Virus record (IMG/VR): IMGVR_UViG_3300044641_006950
Coordinates: 1-64,000 of that record
Direction: 5' to 3' (one strand)
DNA length: 64,000 nucleotides
Origin: a virus
In this document: in pieces, positions 5,949 through 12,649 of the stretch
Layout: each line of letters begins with the position of its first letter
Position numbering within the stretch: position 1 is the first letter of the stretch
The notes under the pieces: model-generated
What the model saw: only the letters and a program-made list of their open reading frames with translations
Told to the model about the DNA's origin: nothing
Databases searched by the model: none
Program-made: the position numbers and the translations under genes

Positions 5949-6340
5949 TGGTCTTTCTCATCAGAGAGAACAGTTCCCATCGGACCTTTCTTCAGTCGTG
6001 CCCACTCTGCTTCTGCTTCTCGCATATCATCAAACTTCTTCTTCAAGTCCTCACCCAAAGTCAGTTCAAACTCATCAGCAACCTTACGCATATTCACTAC
6101 ACTTTTATCCTCAGCAAATGCAACACCACAAGCACCTTTCATAATGTTGACCTCATCGTGTCCCATTGCGCGAGCAACAGTTGCAAAGAAGCGAAACAGT
6201 TGATGAACATTAAGGTCTTCGGCAGGAACCTGAAAAGTGTAATGCTCTTCGGGGAGCACTGTATCATCAAAACCACTACTGTAACTAGTGGAAGTCCATT
6301 CACTATCAAACTGAACTTTCAGGGTTGCTTTGTAAGTCAT
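5936..6340 (-). CDS. Hypothetical protein, 134 aa
   Basis: Start placed at ATG 6340 (MTYKATLKVQFDSEWTSTSY); the longer frame would run through most of the upstream gene. Residues about 35-70 (QVPAEDLNVHQLFRFFATVA) and an amphipathic helix near 110 are the clearest features. The C-terminus is acidic (SDEKDQCDE). Function unknown. Confidence 0.65.
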   Translation of the reverse strand: MTYKATLKVQFDSEWTSTSYSSGFDDTVLPEEHYTFQVPAEDLNVHQLFRFFATVARAMGHDEVNIMKGACGVAFAEDKSVVNMRKVADEFELTLGEDLKKKFDDMREAEAEWARLKKGPMGTVLSDEKDQCDE

Positions 6341-6491
6341 AATCGAGTTCAACAAGAGGTTTTTTGTCTGTGATGTAATCATACAGCATCTGGGCGAACC
6401 CGTACTGGGGTCTTGTGCCAGTTTCAATACTGGATGAGGTGGCAACAGTCCACATTATATCAAGTTGTAGTTTATCAGGAAATTCTTTCAT
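6306..6491 (-). CDS. Hypothetical protein, 61 aa
   Basis: Start at ATG 6491 (MKEFPDKLQLDIMWTVATSS) which makes an ATGA overlap with the upstream stop. Short acidic protein. It overlaps the next gene by 35 bases, more than is usual here, so one of the two starts could be further in. Confidence 0.55.
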   Translation of the reverse strand: MKEFPDKLQLDIMWTVATSSSIETGTRPQYGFAQMLYDYITDKKPLVELDYDLQSNPESSV

Positions 6492-7072
6492 CAGTCCCAC
6501 CACCAGCAAAGGTTTTCAAGTGTATTAATGAACTGTTCATGATAAACAGTTCTACTAGGATTTGGTTTTCCATCCTTCATGTCTTGTAGATACTGCATTA
6601 TACCACGAACCACGGGAGTGTCTTGGAAGTATTCGTGCATTCGGTAACAATCAAACTTTTCATTATATTGAATAAAGTCATGGAGTGGTGCAGTATTGCG
6701 ACGATGAGCACGAATGAATACATCTTCATCCTTGATACCATTTTTGTTTAGAATTTGAAGTGGAGTATATTTTTCTCCATCATGTTCTTCATCAAGTTCT
6801 TCTGGATCATCAAATACAAAGTGAAGGTCTTCGTAATACTTTTCCATCAACTCAAGGTCTGGTGCTACACGAATCTCTTCATTCTCTCTCATGTAATATT
6901 CCATTCGACCCCTTGCATCTGGGTCCGTCAGACGAAATACGATGTTACCAATATAATAATCTACTGGACCACCATAAAGATGGGTGGACTCTCTCTTACG
7001 AAAGGATAGATGAATTATTTCAAATCCAGGATCTTCGTTTTCTTCTGATACTAATCCTTGTGAAATAGTCAT
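6491..7072 (-). CDS. Hypothetical protein, 193 aa
   Basis: Acidic protein (MTISQGLVSEENEDPGFEII) with a beta-rich N-terminal half (DYYIGNIVFRLTDP), an Asp/Glu-rich linker (residues about 85-100) and a helical C-terminus ending LENLCWWWD. No recognisable catalytic motif. ATGA overlaps at both ends. It is one of the larger unknowns in this block. Confidence 0.65.
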   Translation of the reverse strand: MTISQGLVSEENEDPGFEIIHLSFRKRESTHLYGGPVDYYIGNIVFRLTDPDARGRMEYYMRENEEIRVAPDLELMEKYYEDLHFVFDDPEELDEEHDGEKYTPLQILNKNGIKDEDVFIRAHRRNTAPLHDFIQYNEKFDCYRMHEYFQDTPVVRGIMQYLQDMKDGKPNPSRTVYHEQFINTLENLCWWWD

Positions 7073-7347
7073 TCCTTCACCTCTTTTACATAAAATAATT
7101 CATCACGCCAGTTACGACCAGCAATATCAAAAGTAAATCCTATCTTACCAAGAGAAAATAGGAAAGAAAATAACCTTCCATATCCCATAGAAATTTGCAG
7201 ATAGGGCCAGTCAAACCAAGAACCATAATCCCCAATATCAACTGCAACTTGAAGAAGTGCTTGCCTTTCGTTAAAGAAAAGCGTCAGGCAATATTCTTTG
7301 CCATAATCTTCTCTCACATACCATTTTGCAACTTGAAAGATTTTCAT
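7069..7347 (-). CDS. Hypothetical protein, 92 aa, paralogue of the 2289-2555 product
   Basis: Begins MKIFQVAKWYVREDYGKEYC and contains FSFLFSLGKIGFTFDI, which matches the arrangement LFSFFTNSLFGVDFQLGKVG in the protein at 2289-2555. Aromatic-rich beta protein. Both are short, belong to the same gene block and probably arose by duplication. Function unknown. Confidence 0.65.
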   Translation of the reverse strand: MKIFQVAKWYVREDYGKEYCLTLFFNERQALLQVAVDIGDYGSWFDWPYLQISMGYGRLFSFLFSLGKIGFTFDIAGRNWRDELFYVKEVKE

Positions 7348-7538
7348 TCCTCTAATTCCTGTGCTAGTTGTAGCATATCATTTTTGTCCAAAACAATCAA
7401 GTTATTTTGAGCATTATAAAACTGAATATTCTCTGCAGCAACTTTAAGAATTGCTGCAACTAGTTTCTCTTCAGTATCAGCACCAGCGTTCCGTGCTTCC
7501 CATATAGCATTCATAAATGCTTGCGATCTTTCAGTCAA
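7344..7538 (-). CDS. Hypothetical protein, 64 aa, TTG start
   Basis: I place the start at TTG 7538 (fMet-TERSQAFMNAIWEARNAG). A strong GAGGAG Shine-Dalgarno lies 7-8 bases upstream, and the TTG overlaps the end of the previous gene by 8 bases. The longer ATG frame has no good ribosome site and overlaps more. Helical protein ending MLQLAQELEE. Function unknown. Confidence 0.6.
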   Translation of the reverse strand: MTERSQAFMNAIWEARNAGADTEEKLVAAILKVAAENIQFYNAQNNLIVLDKNDMLQLAQELEE

Positions 7539-7716
7539 TTGTTTTCTCCTCTGGAAAATCAAACCATTCGTATAGAGAGTTCATGGCACCCTCTACTACA
7601 AGATCAACCACAGCATCTTCGTGTGGGTTCTCTACATGTTTATGTGCTCTATTATAACCGAAACGAACACCTTCTTCAAGTGCCATTTCTAATACTTTAC
7701 GAAAGTTGGGTTTCAT
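7531..7716 (-). CDS. Hypothetical protein, 61 aa
   Basis: Begins MKPNFRKVLEMALEEGVRFG and contains GYNRAHKHVENPHEDAVVDL, a helical protein with several His residues. Such short helical proteins with an N-terminal EGVRFGYNRAHKH motif look like conserved phage unknowns. It begins 7 bases before the start of the HNH gene end. Confidence 0.6.
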   Translation of the reverse strand: MKPNFRKVLEMALEEGVRFGYNRAHKHVENPHEDAVVDLVVEGAMNSLYEWFDFPEEKTID

Positions 7717-7722
7717 GATTAA

Positions 7723-8199
7723 TTACGAATAAGTGTATAATTTCCATTCTTGGATATTTGAACTGTGCAGAGTAAACTGCATTTTGTTTAATGGAGGTCT
7801 GGGTTTTTTTCTCAATTTCATTCCAGTTTGCTCCAATAATGTATTACCTTTTTTTGTATTACATGAACTACATGCAACTACAAGATTTTCCCAAGTATCT
7901 TCACCACCTCGACATTTTGGAATGATATGATCTATGGTTAGATTTCTGGTAGATCCACAATACTGACAAGAATTACTATCACGCTTATAGATCATCGTTT
8001 TTGATGGTCTATGTGACATAATTTTTGAAAGTGGAACTTTCACATAATCTAATAATCTGATTACTTGAGTTGAAAGAATTTGTGCTTTTTCTTTGAGAAG
8101 TAAAACTATTGCTCTCTTCCAACTTGTAATGTTAAGTGGTTCATAACTGGAATTTAAAACTAAAACAGATTTTCCAGGTTCAATTCTTAAGTAATCCAT
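7723..8199 (-). CDS. HNH endonuclease
   Basis: 158-residue protein. The nuclease core is near residues 77-125: a zinc-ribbon pair CQYCG and CSSCN, the catalytic LTIDHIIPKCRGGEDTWEN motif (D-H, then Asn) and a C-terminal KKGN. The N-terminal part (VLVLNSSYEPLNITSWKRAI) is the typical companion of a family of HNH proteins found in cyanobacteria and their phages. It should nick or cut DNA; the target is unknown. It could act as a homing endonuclease, in genome packaging or against host DNA. It sits alone between small genes with 4-6-base gaps. Confidence 0.85.
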   Translation of the reverse strand: MDYLRIEPGKSVLVLNSSYEPLNITSWKRAIVLLLKEKAQILSTQVIRLLDYVKVPLSKIMSHRPSKTMIYKRDSNSCQYCGSTRNLTIDHIIPKCRGGEDTWENLVVACSSCNTKKGNTLLEQTGMKLRKKPRPPLNKMQFTLHSSNIQEWKLYTYS

Positions 8200-8203
8200 G
8201 GAG

Positions 8204-8584
8204 TTAGTTAGACTCTACATTCTTATCTATAAATTTTTCAAGAGATTCTAAATCGTCTTTAAGTTCTTGCTCTTGCTTCTGATCATGATAATAAGACCAG
8301 AGAGCATTATGAACATCCATAAGTTCTGTCACCCAGAAACCAACAGGATAAACTCCAAGAGCATCTTGAAGACCACGATGACTAGTTCCTTCCTGTTCTG
8401 CCTTGCACATAATGTGGCAGATTGCCTGAAGCATATCAAGTTTGTCTGATTCAGAAAGCATAAAATACTTTCCTACTGCACGTTCTAGATCTTCTTGATT
8501 TTTCTTTTCCATTTCTTTGAATGAATCAGAATCCCACCACTCTTGAAGTGCTTTACCAAATTCATTGGGTTGTTGTTCAGTCAT
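8204..8584 (-). CDS. Hypothetical protein, 126 aa
   Basis: Start at ATG 8584 (MTEQQPNEFGKALQEWWDSD); the GTG three codons upstream belongs to the leader. All-helical, acidic. It contains KYFMLSESDKLDMLQAICHI and YPVGFWVTELMDVHNALWSY. It overlaps the tiny upstream gene by 8 bases (ATGACTGA). Likely a conserved cyanophage protein of unknown function. Confidence 0.65.
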   Translation of the reverse strand: MTEQQPNEFGKALQEWWDSDSFKEMEKKNQEDLERAVGKYFMLSESDKLDMLQAICHIMCKAEQEGTSHRGLQDALGVYPVGFWVTELMDVHNALWSYYHDQKQEQELKDDLESLEKFIDKNVESN

Positions 8585-8684
8585 TACCCTCACGTTTACC
8601 TACGACGTATCCTAGCACAAGACCACACATAAACGCAACAAATAAGTAAAGTTCATGAGAGGCAAATTGTATGAGATCAGTCAC
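8577..8684 (-). CDS. 35-aa membrane peptide, GTG start
   Basis: GTG 8684 to TGA 8577 encodes a peptide with a central hydrophobic span (LYLFVAFMCGLVLGYVVG) and a charged tail (KREGND). The GTGACTGA junction with the upstream gene copies the ATGACTGA junction at its other end, which argues the frame is real. Probably a single-pass membrane peptide. Confidence 0.6.
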   Translation of the reverse strand: MTDLIQFASHELYLFVAFMCGLVLGYVVGKREGND

Positions 8685-8997
8685 GCTGTCTCCAATCTTC
8701 TGGTTTTTCCTCTGTAAAGAAATCTATAATTTCATCAATACTATTAAATCTAGAAATTCCCTTGCCTTCATGCCCCAAACCACCCAAGTCCAACTGATTC
8801 ATGAAATCATCTAAGTCTCCTTCAACCATGTCAGGATTTTCTGCTTTTCTTCTTGCCTGACGGAGCATTGTACCAGCACTACGATTTGCTTTTGCAAGTT
8901 TCTCTGCCCAGATGATTTCGTTTAATTCTACAGTTTCTCCTTTTACAATTTTTTCACAGATTTCTTCCAATCTCAACCTATAAGCAGTGCTTAACAT
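8677..8997 (-). CDS. Conserved hypothetical protein, 106 aa
   Basis: Begins MLSTAYRLRLEEICEKIVKG and continues with LAKANRSAGTMLRQARRKAE, a basic helical region, then LDDFMNQLDLGGLGHEGKG and an acidic end EKPEDWRQRD. I recall similar proteins throughout cyanomyoviruses, with no known role. It lies just downstream of the second homing endonuclease; an AATAAATA late-like box in the 19-base gap may drive it. Confidence 0.7.
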   Translation of the reverse strand: MLSTAYRLRLEEICEKIVKGETVELNEIIWAEKLAKANRSAGTMLRQARRKAENPDMVEGDLDDFMNQLDLGGLGHEGKGISRFNSIDEIIDFFTEEKPEDWRQRD

Positions 8998-9016
8998 TTT
9001 TTGTTTTACCCCCGTT

Positions 9017-9631
9017 TTAGTTATTTATTTTTACTTTTTTAGAAGTATCAATACCCCTCACTTTTTGATACCTTGTAAGAGGACCTATGGTAGATACCAT
9101 ACCAGTTTCCAAACACATCCACTTTTGAGAGTTTAACTTTTTAGAAGATATTATACCACCTTTTTTTCCATTCTCAACTAATTGCTCTTTTGTTAGAGCA
9201 AATATACCAGTTTTATTTTTCTTTGCCTGTTTAACAGATTTTTTAGCAGTTTCAGTTCTTTTTTCTGAGGACATCCCAAATATTCCGATTCCCATTTCTT
9301 TACATTTTGCCGACCCCCTTTTACCTCCAACTTTTCCTGCCTCACTTCTTTTCTGTAAGGATATATACCCAGCACAATTTTCATTTAGACACCACTTATC
9401 TTTATTATAAAACTCTTTTATTATTCTTGCTTCTACTCTTTGCGCTTCTTCCCAATCAACAAAATATTCTAATATCTGTTTCTTTGGAGTATAAGTTTCC
9501 CAGCACCATCTGTTGGTTACAGGAGACCCATAATACTCTTCGTTAAAATTTTTTTCTTTATGGACCCCATAATAATAATACGGCACTTCCTCAAAGGATA
9601 TACGATAAGTGTATATGCGTAGAGTATTCAT
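9017..9631 (-). CDS. GIY-YIG-like free-standing homing endonuclease, second copy
   Basis: 204-residue paralogue of the protein at 2634-3299. Shared blocks: RIYTYRISFEEVPYYYYG, EEYYGSPVTNRWCWETYTP, KKQILEYF, a Glu-bearing helix (AQRVEARIIKEFYN) and KWCLNENCAG. NUMOD-like segments follow (GKVGGKRG, SSEKRTETAKKS, TKEQLVENGKKGG). The C-terminus (SQKWMCLETGMVSTIG then RGIDTSKK) is again common to both. Divergence is high over the middle, so the copies are not recent duplicates. It has the same upstream layout: inverted repeat, terminator and exact TATAAATA. Confidence 0.75.
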   Translation of the reverse strand: MNTLRIYTYRISFEEVPYYYYGVHKEKNFNEEYYGSPVTNRWCWETYTPKKQILEYFVDWEEAQRVEARIIKEFYNKDKWCLNENCAGYISLQKRSEAGKVGGKRGSAKCKEMGIGIFGMSSEKRTETAKKSVKQAKKNKTGIFALTKEQLVENGKKGGIISSKKLNSQKWMCLETGMVSTIGPLTRYQKVRGIDTSKKVKINN

Positions 9632-9655
9632 ACTGCTTTTTATGTGTGGTAATAC

Positions 9656-9663
9656 TATTTATA
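9656..9663 (-). promoter_or_regulatory. T4-type late promoter TATAAATA
   Basis: Exact TATAAATA on the minus strand, 25 bases before the ATG at 9631, placed between the arms of the inverted repeat. Same position as the box before the first homing endonuclease. Confidence 0.75.
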
Positions 9664-9676
9664 CGAATTACGCAGT

Positions 9677-9702
9677 AAAAAAGGGGGGGGATCCCCCCTT
9701 TT
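9677..9702 (-). terminator. Strong terminator after 9732-9971
   Basis: Minus strand AAAAGGGG... then CCCCTTTTTT: a G-rich/C-rich stem with a U-run. It separates the small-gene operon from the homing endonuclease gene. Confidence 0.75.
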
Positions 9703-9731
9703 GCTTTTAGTTACCACACATAAAAGCATTA

Positions 9732-9971
9732 TTATTTATTCTTCTTTTCCAATTCTCCCATCAGTTCTTTCGCCATCTTCATAGATTTTCTGTAAATCAA
9801 CCATTTAACTATGATATTATCTGGTGAGTGAATTATCCACCACTTTGTTTTTTCATATTGTACTTGAGCAAGTTGAGTCAGCATATAAAATGCCCTCGCT
9901 ATGGATTGATCGGTAACAATTAAGTAAGCAATACAAAAAAAGATAACAAAGTATATGTAAGTGGAACTCAT
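9732..9971 (-). CDS. Small membrane protein, 79 aa
   Basis: An N-terminal hydrophobic span (MSSTYIYFVIFFCIAYLIVT, residues about 5-19) is followed by a basic, amphipathic helical part ending KELMGELEKKNK. Probably a single-pass protein with its tail in the cytoplasm. ATGA overlap with the upstream gene. Function unknown. Confidence 0.65.
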   Translation of the reverse strand: MSSTYIYFVIFFCIAYLIVTDQSIARAFYMLTQLAQVQYEKTKWWIIHSPDNIIVKWLIYRKSMKMAKELMGELEKKNK

Positions 9972-10144
9972 TGTCTTAAAGTTTTGAGGTATTCTAACAC
10001 ATGCTCACGCACTGCCATGAGTTCATTGTAACACTTTTGATTGTGAGCACACTGACGAAGTTCTGGATCAGGTTTTAATACACTCTCCTCAAAAAGAGTT
10101 AGACCTCGATCCCATTTATCAGTTTGTGATTCATTTTGTTCCAT
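9968..10144 (-). CDS. Hypothetical protein, 58 aa
   Basis: Read directly: ATG 10144 to TGA 9968, product beginning MEQNESQTDKWDRGLTLFEE. It is helical with two Cys (RQCAHNQKCYNEL). ATGA overlap downstream and a 14-base overlap upstream support it. Function unknown. Confidence 0.6.
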   Translation of the reverse strand: MEQNESQTDKWDRGLTLFEESVLKPDPELRQCAHNQKCYNELMAVREHVLEYLKTLRQ

Positions 10145-10304
10145 TTGGTTTAATAATCAAAGGACAGGAAGGAACTACTTTTTTAAGTTCCCGAAGAATT
10201 TCTATTTTTTGTTCTGGTGTCAATAGTCTAACATTTACCAATCTATTCGCAATCAACACAATATCAGAACAAGATAAAATTGTTACGAGAAACAAAGGAG
10301 TCAT
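10131..10304 (-). CDS. Possible small lipoprotein, 57 aa
   Basis: ATG 10304 to TGA 10131, with GAGAA upstream of the start. The N-terminus MTPLFLVTILSCSDIVLIAN is hydrophobic and ends in a lipobox-like I-L-S-C, after which comes a charged domain LTPEQKIEILRELKKVVPSC. It may be exported and lipidated, though the usual basic n-region is absent. Function unknown. Confidence 0.55.
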   Translation of the reverse strand: MTPLFLVTILSCSDIVLIANRLVNVRLLTPEQKIEILRELKKVVPSCPLIIKPNGTK

Positions 10305-10328
10305 AAGTTTCTCTATGATTAAAATTAT

Positions 10329-10547
10329 TTATTGACCAAATCCACCACTCTTTACTTTTTCTTTACTTTTCTTTTTGTCCTTTACGATTATAAGATCCAA
10401 AAAATCAGGAATCTGACTGTGCTCAAACCAATACCTCTGAGTGTCCTCCCAGTTCTCAAAAATTACGTTTTTACCACTTTTAAGCACAACTTCATAGGTG
10501 TGCCTATCATAAGGAGAATCGGATGTGCAAGTAAATAATTGAGTCAT
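10329..10547 (-). CDS. Hypothetical protein, 72 aa
   Basis: Begins MTQLFTCTSDSPYDRHTYEV, a compact beta-alpha-beta looking domain, with a basic Lys-rich tail (KDKKKSKEKVKSGGFGQ). ATGA overlap with the gene upstream. Function unknown. Confidence 0.65.
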   Translation of the reverse strand: MTQLFTCTSDSPYDRHTYEVVLKSGKNVIFENWEDTQRYWFEHSQIPDFLDLIIVKDKKKSKEKVKSGGFGQ

Positions 10548-10777
10548 AGGAATTTGTCCAAAGGTCCATTAGTGTTTCTTTTGAGTGCTTTGACTTCTTT
10601 TTCAATATAGGATACGGCACTCTTATAGTTGTTTGCAGTATGCACTTGCTGTCCCTTATGAACAATAATAAATTTCTTGCCCCAAGGAATTGCTGCCCAC
10701 TCCATGTTTTTAGTCACATATCCGTTTGGACTCCCTGGAGTGGGATTTAGAATGCCTTCGTTTTGAACATTAGTCAT
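10544..10777 (-). CDS. Hypothetical protein, 77 aa
   Basis: Begins MTNVQNEGILNPTPGSPNGY. A beta-rich centre (GKKFIIVHKGQQVHTANN) is followed by a helix (YKSAVSYIEKEVKALKR). One-base TGATG overlap with the gene upstream. Function unknown. Confidence 0.65.
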   Translation of the reverse strand: MTNVQNEGILNPTPGSPNGYVTKNMEWAAIPWGKKFIIVHKGQQVHTANNYKSAVSYIEKEVKALKRNTNGPLDKFL

Positions 10778-10917
10778 CAGAATTTAACGTTCACACCAAC
10801 TACTTTAGCAGAAGGGTTTCGTGCAATTGCAGTAGCACGAGCGTCTTGTGGATTGGATGCTTGCACCTCTTCGTTAAAAACTTTGCCAGCGACGTAGAGT
10901 TGAACAACGTACTTCAT
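10777..10917 (-). CDS. Hypothetical protein, 46 aa
   Basis: ATG 10917 with a good AGGAGA ribosome site 8-9 bases upstream. The product MKYVVQLYVAGKVFNEEVQA followed by a helix and a final strand (SAKVVGVNVKF) looks like a compact beta-alpha-beta fold, of the kind often seen in cyanophage small proteins. Function unknown. Confidence 0.7.
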   Translation of the reverse strand: MKYVVQLYVAGKVFNEEVQASNPQDARATAIARNPSAKVVGVNVKF

Positions 10918-10952
10918 TTGAAAATCTCCTGTGTAAATTAATTGGAAAGAAA

Positions 10953-12179
10953 TCAGCGTCGGATAACGCTAATGGCGACATCACCTTGTTTAAAGATAAT
11001 GTCTACCACGTTTTGCACTGCCTTTGCAGTGCTAGTAGATGCCTTGTCAAAGGTGGGGCAGATCACCAATCCATAGGATTTGGTGTATGCCTCCAGATTG
11101 CCCGCCTGAAGGGCACCAGAGCGGATCCCAGCAGCGTCCTGGGGGTGAAGACGCAGAGTGCGTCCAACGGTCTGCCCGATCCCCACAACGTCCATAGAGC
11201 GCATGAATACCACTGCCTCCAGAGCAGAAATGTTGATTCCTTCTGCCAGAATGCTGTGGTGCAGAACCACAAACTTCTTGTCAGAGTCTTTGCCCCACTT
11301 GTTAATAGTGTCAAAGAATACTTCACGATTCACATGCTGTCCGTCAATAAAAGCACCATGCTTAGAAGTAATGTGCATTACAGAGTAACCCTGTTCTGCA
11401 AGTTGATTTGCAAAATCAGTTTCAGAAAGCAAACCAATAATGTGTTTAGTTGCCTTGGCACAGATCAGAATCTTATTGACAGGATGATCTGCAATCGTTT
11501 GCAGAAGATACTCACAATCACGCTGGGCAATGTCCTCACCCTTGATGGAGAGGCGCATCTCCTTCATCATAACTTTGGGGGGAATGATGTAACCACCCTG
11601 CACAAGATCTGGAGCAGGAACCTTAGCAATGATTTGACCATAAACATCAACGTCATTCATACCAGGTTTGCCAACCACAGAAGAATACTTGGGAGTTGCA
11701 GTAAAGAAGTAGCAACGCTTTGCTTCTGAAGAGAAATGCTCTACAGCAGGAAAGAAGTCACGGCGAACAGAATTGTGTGCTTCGTCAAAGTAGATAGTAT
11801 CTACGGCAATGCCTGCACGTTGCAGTTGCTGCAGAGAGTTGTAAGTGGTGAAGATCAGTTTGTGACCTTCCACTTGCTCACACCAGGCACGGATAACGTT
11901 AGGGCGAGTGCTGCTGAAGTGGTGCGTTTCACCTGTATGAACGTGCATCACATGAGCATTTGTGATAAACTCAAGGTACTCACTTGACAACTGCTCTGCC
12001 AAGAGGATGCGGGGACTAACTACAATAACAGTCTGTGATTCAAAGTTAGAAAATTGATGAATAGCATCAAAGATTCCTACATTAGTTTTTCCAGCACCTG
12101 TAGGCATCACAAGAATACCTTTAAGATGCTGAATAAGAGCATCCAAAGCATGTTGCTGGTGAGGGCGGAGTTGAAACAT
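10953..12179 (-). CDS. SF2 DEAD/DEAH-type helicase, UvsW-like
   Basis: 408 residues from the ATG at 12179. Motifs in order: Q-like RPHQQHAL near residue 5, Walker A MPTGAGKT (about 25-32), motif Ia VVSPRILLAEQ, Walker B/motif II YFDEAH (about 130), motif III FFTATP, motif IV-V region VLHHSILAEGINIS and motif VI QTVGRTLRL. It should unwind DNA or RNA-DNA hybrids with ATP, as T4 UvsW does in recombination-dependent replication and repair. It is shorter than T4 UvsW (about 500 residues) and lacks its N-terminal domain, so it may be a separate cyanophage helicase. Its base composition is richer in GC than the fibre genes. A promoter (12202-12230) lies just upstream. Confidence 0.8.
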   Translation of the reverse strand: MFQLRPHQQHALDALIQHLKGILVMPTGAGKTNVGIFDAIHQFSNFESQTVIVVSPRILLAEQLSSEYLEFITNAHVMHVHTGETHHFSSTRPNVIRAWCEQVEGHKLIFTTYNSLQQLQRAGIAVDTIYFDEAHNSVRRDFFPAVEHFSSEAKRCYFFTATPKYSSVVGKPGMNDVDVYGQIIAKVPAPDLVQGGYIIPPKVMMKEMRLSIKGEDIAQRDCEYLLQTIADHPVNKILICAKATKHIIGLLSETDFANQLAEQGYSVMHITSKHGAFIDGQHVNREVFFDTINKWGKDSDKKFVVLHHSILAEGINISALEAVVFMRSMDVVGIGQTVGRTLRLHPQDAAGIRSGALQAGNLEAYTKSYGLVICPTFDKASTSTAKAVQNVVDIIFKQGDVAISVIRR

Positions 12180-12201
12180 TGTCAATCAATTCAATAAAAA
12201 T

Positions 12202-12257
12202 ATTGTAGGGCACTCTCAATCAAAAATCAAGTCCATTATGCCAGTTCCTCAAGTGTC
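12202..12257 (-). promoter_or_regulatory. Promoter C of the helicase gene with the repeated upstream element
   Basis: Minus strand: GACACTT-4-AACTGG (12257-12241), then -35 TTGATT (12230-12225), 17-bp spacer with GTGCCC, and -10 TACAAT (12207-12202). TACAAT begins 50 bases after the first base of GACACTT, as in modules A and B. Transcription would begin about 15 bases before the helicase start. Confidence 0.65.
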
Positions 12258-12300
12258 TTAAAGAACTTAGATCCTTATCTTCAACCAGGACAAAGGTAGT

Positions 12301-12618
12301 CTACTCAGATTCCTTATTATTGTCAAGACTTAGTTGAATATTAATTTCTTCTACTTTTTTCATTCTTTCTGACCAATCAGATTTATCAACATCCCATTTT
12401 GATAATGGGCAAGACTCAATAATTGCTCTTGCTTTAGATCCTAATTTACAACCACAGGCCATACAAACTTTTTCAATGTCATCAAATTGATCACAAGATT
12501 TGCAAATACTTATTCTACTTTTATAAACTTCTTGAGAGCAATCAAGCATTTCATCATAATTAAATGCAAAATATTTAAGCAATTCCCAGGTTAAATTGGA
12601 AAAATTTTCTTCATTCAT
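12301..12618 (-). CDS. Zinc-ribbon protein, 105 aa
   Basis: Central four-cysteine ribbon: CKSCDQF (about 39-42) and CMACGCKLGSK (about 52-56), with a further Cys in ESCPLSKW. This CxxC...CxxCGC pattern is typical of small zinc-binding proteins. Small proteins with similar cores accompany fibre genes in cyanomyoviruses. The N-terminal (MNEENFSNLTWELLKYFAFN) and C-terminal parts are helical. A late-like AATAAATA lies 23 bases upstream, so it may be expressed late with the fibres. The exact role is unknown. Confidence 0.65.
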   Translation of the reverse strand: MNEENFSNLTWELLKYFAFNYDEMLDCSQEVYKSRISICKSCDQFDDIEKVCMACGCKLGSKARAIIESCPLSKWDVDKSDWSERMKKVEEINIQLSLDNNKESE

Positions 12619-12640
12619 ATTATTAAATATAATTCAAATT

Positions 12641-12648
12641 TATTTATT
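12641..12648 (-). promoter_or_regulatory. Possible late promoter AATAAATA
   Basis: One mismatch from TATAAATA on the minus strand, 23 bases before the ATG at 12618. The AT-rich setting makes chance matches likely. Confidence 0.4.
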
Positions 12649-12649
12649 T

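Larger units (their letters stand above)
9635..9727 (-). repeat. Inverted repeat around the control region of the second homing endonuclease
   Basis: Arms at 9635-9652 and 9711-9727 match over 17 of 18 bases with one extra T (plus-strand GCTTTTTATGTGTGGTAA and TTACCACACATAAAAGC). They enclose a strong terminator and a late promoter. The gene-side arm lies 4-21 bases before the ATG, covering the ribosome-binding region. Confidence 0.75.

Noticed and set aside
10953-12179. Plus-strand frames of 247, 87 and 83 residues opposite the helicase
   Set aside because: They run against a well-supported helicase gene and show no recognisable domain.
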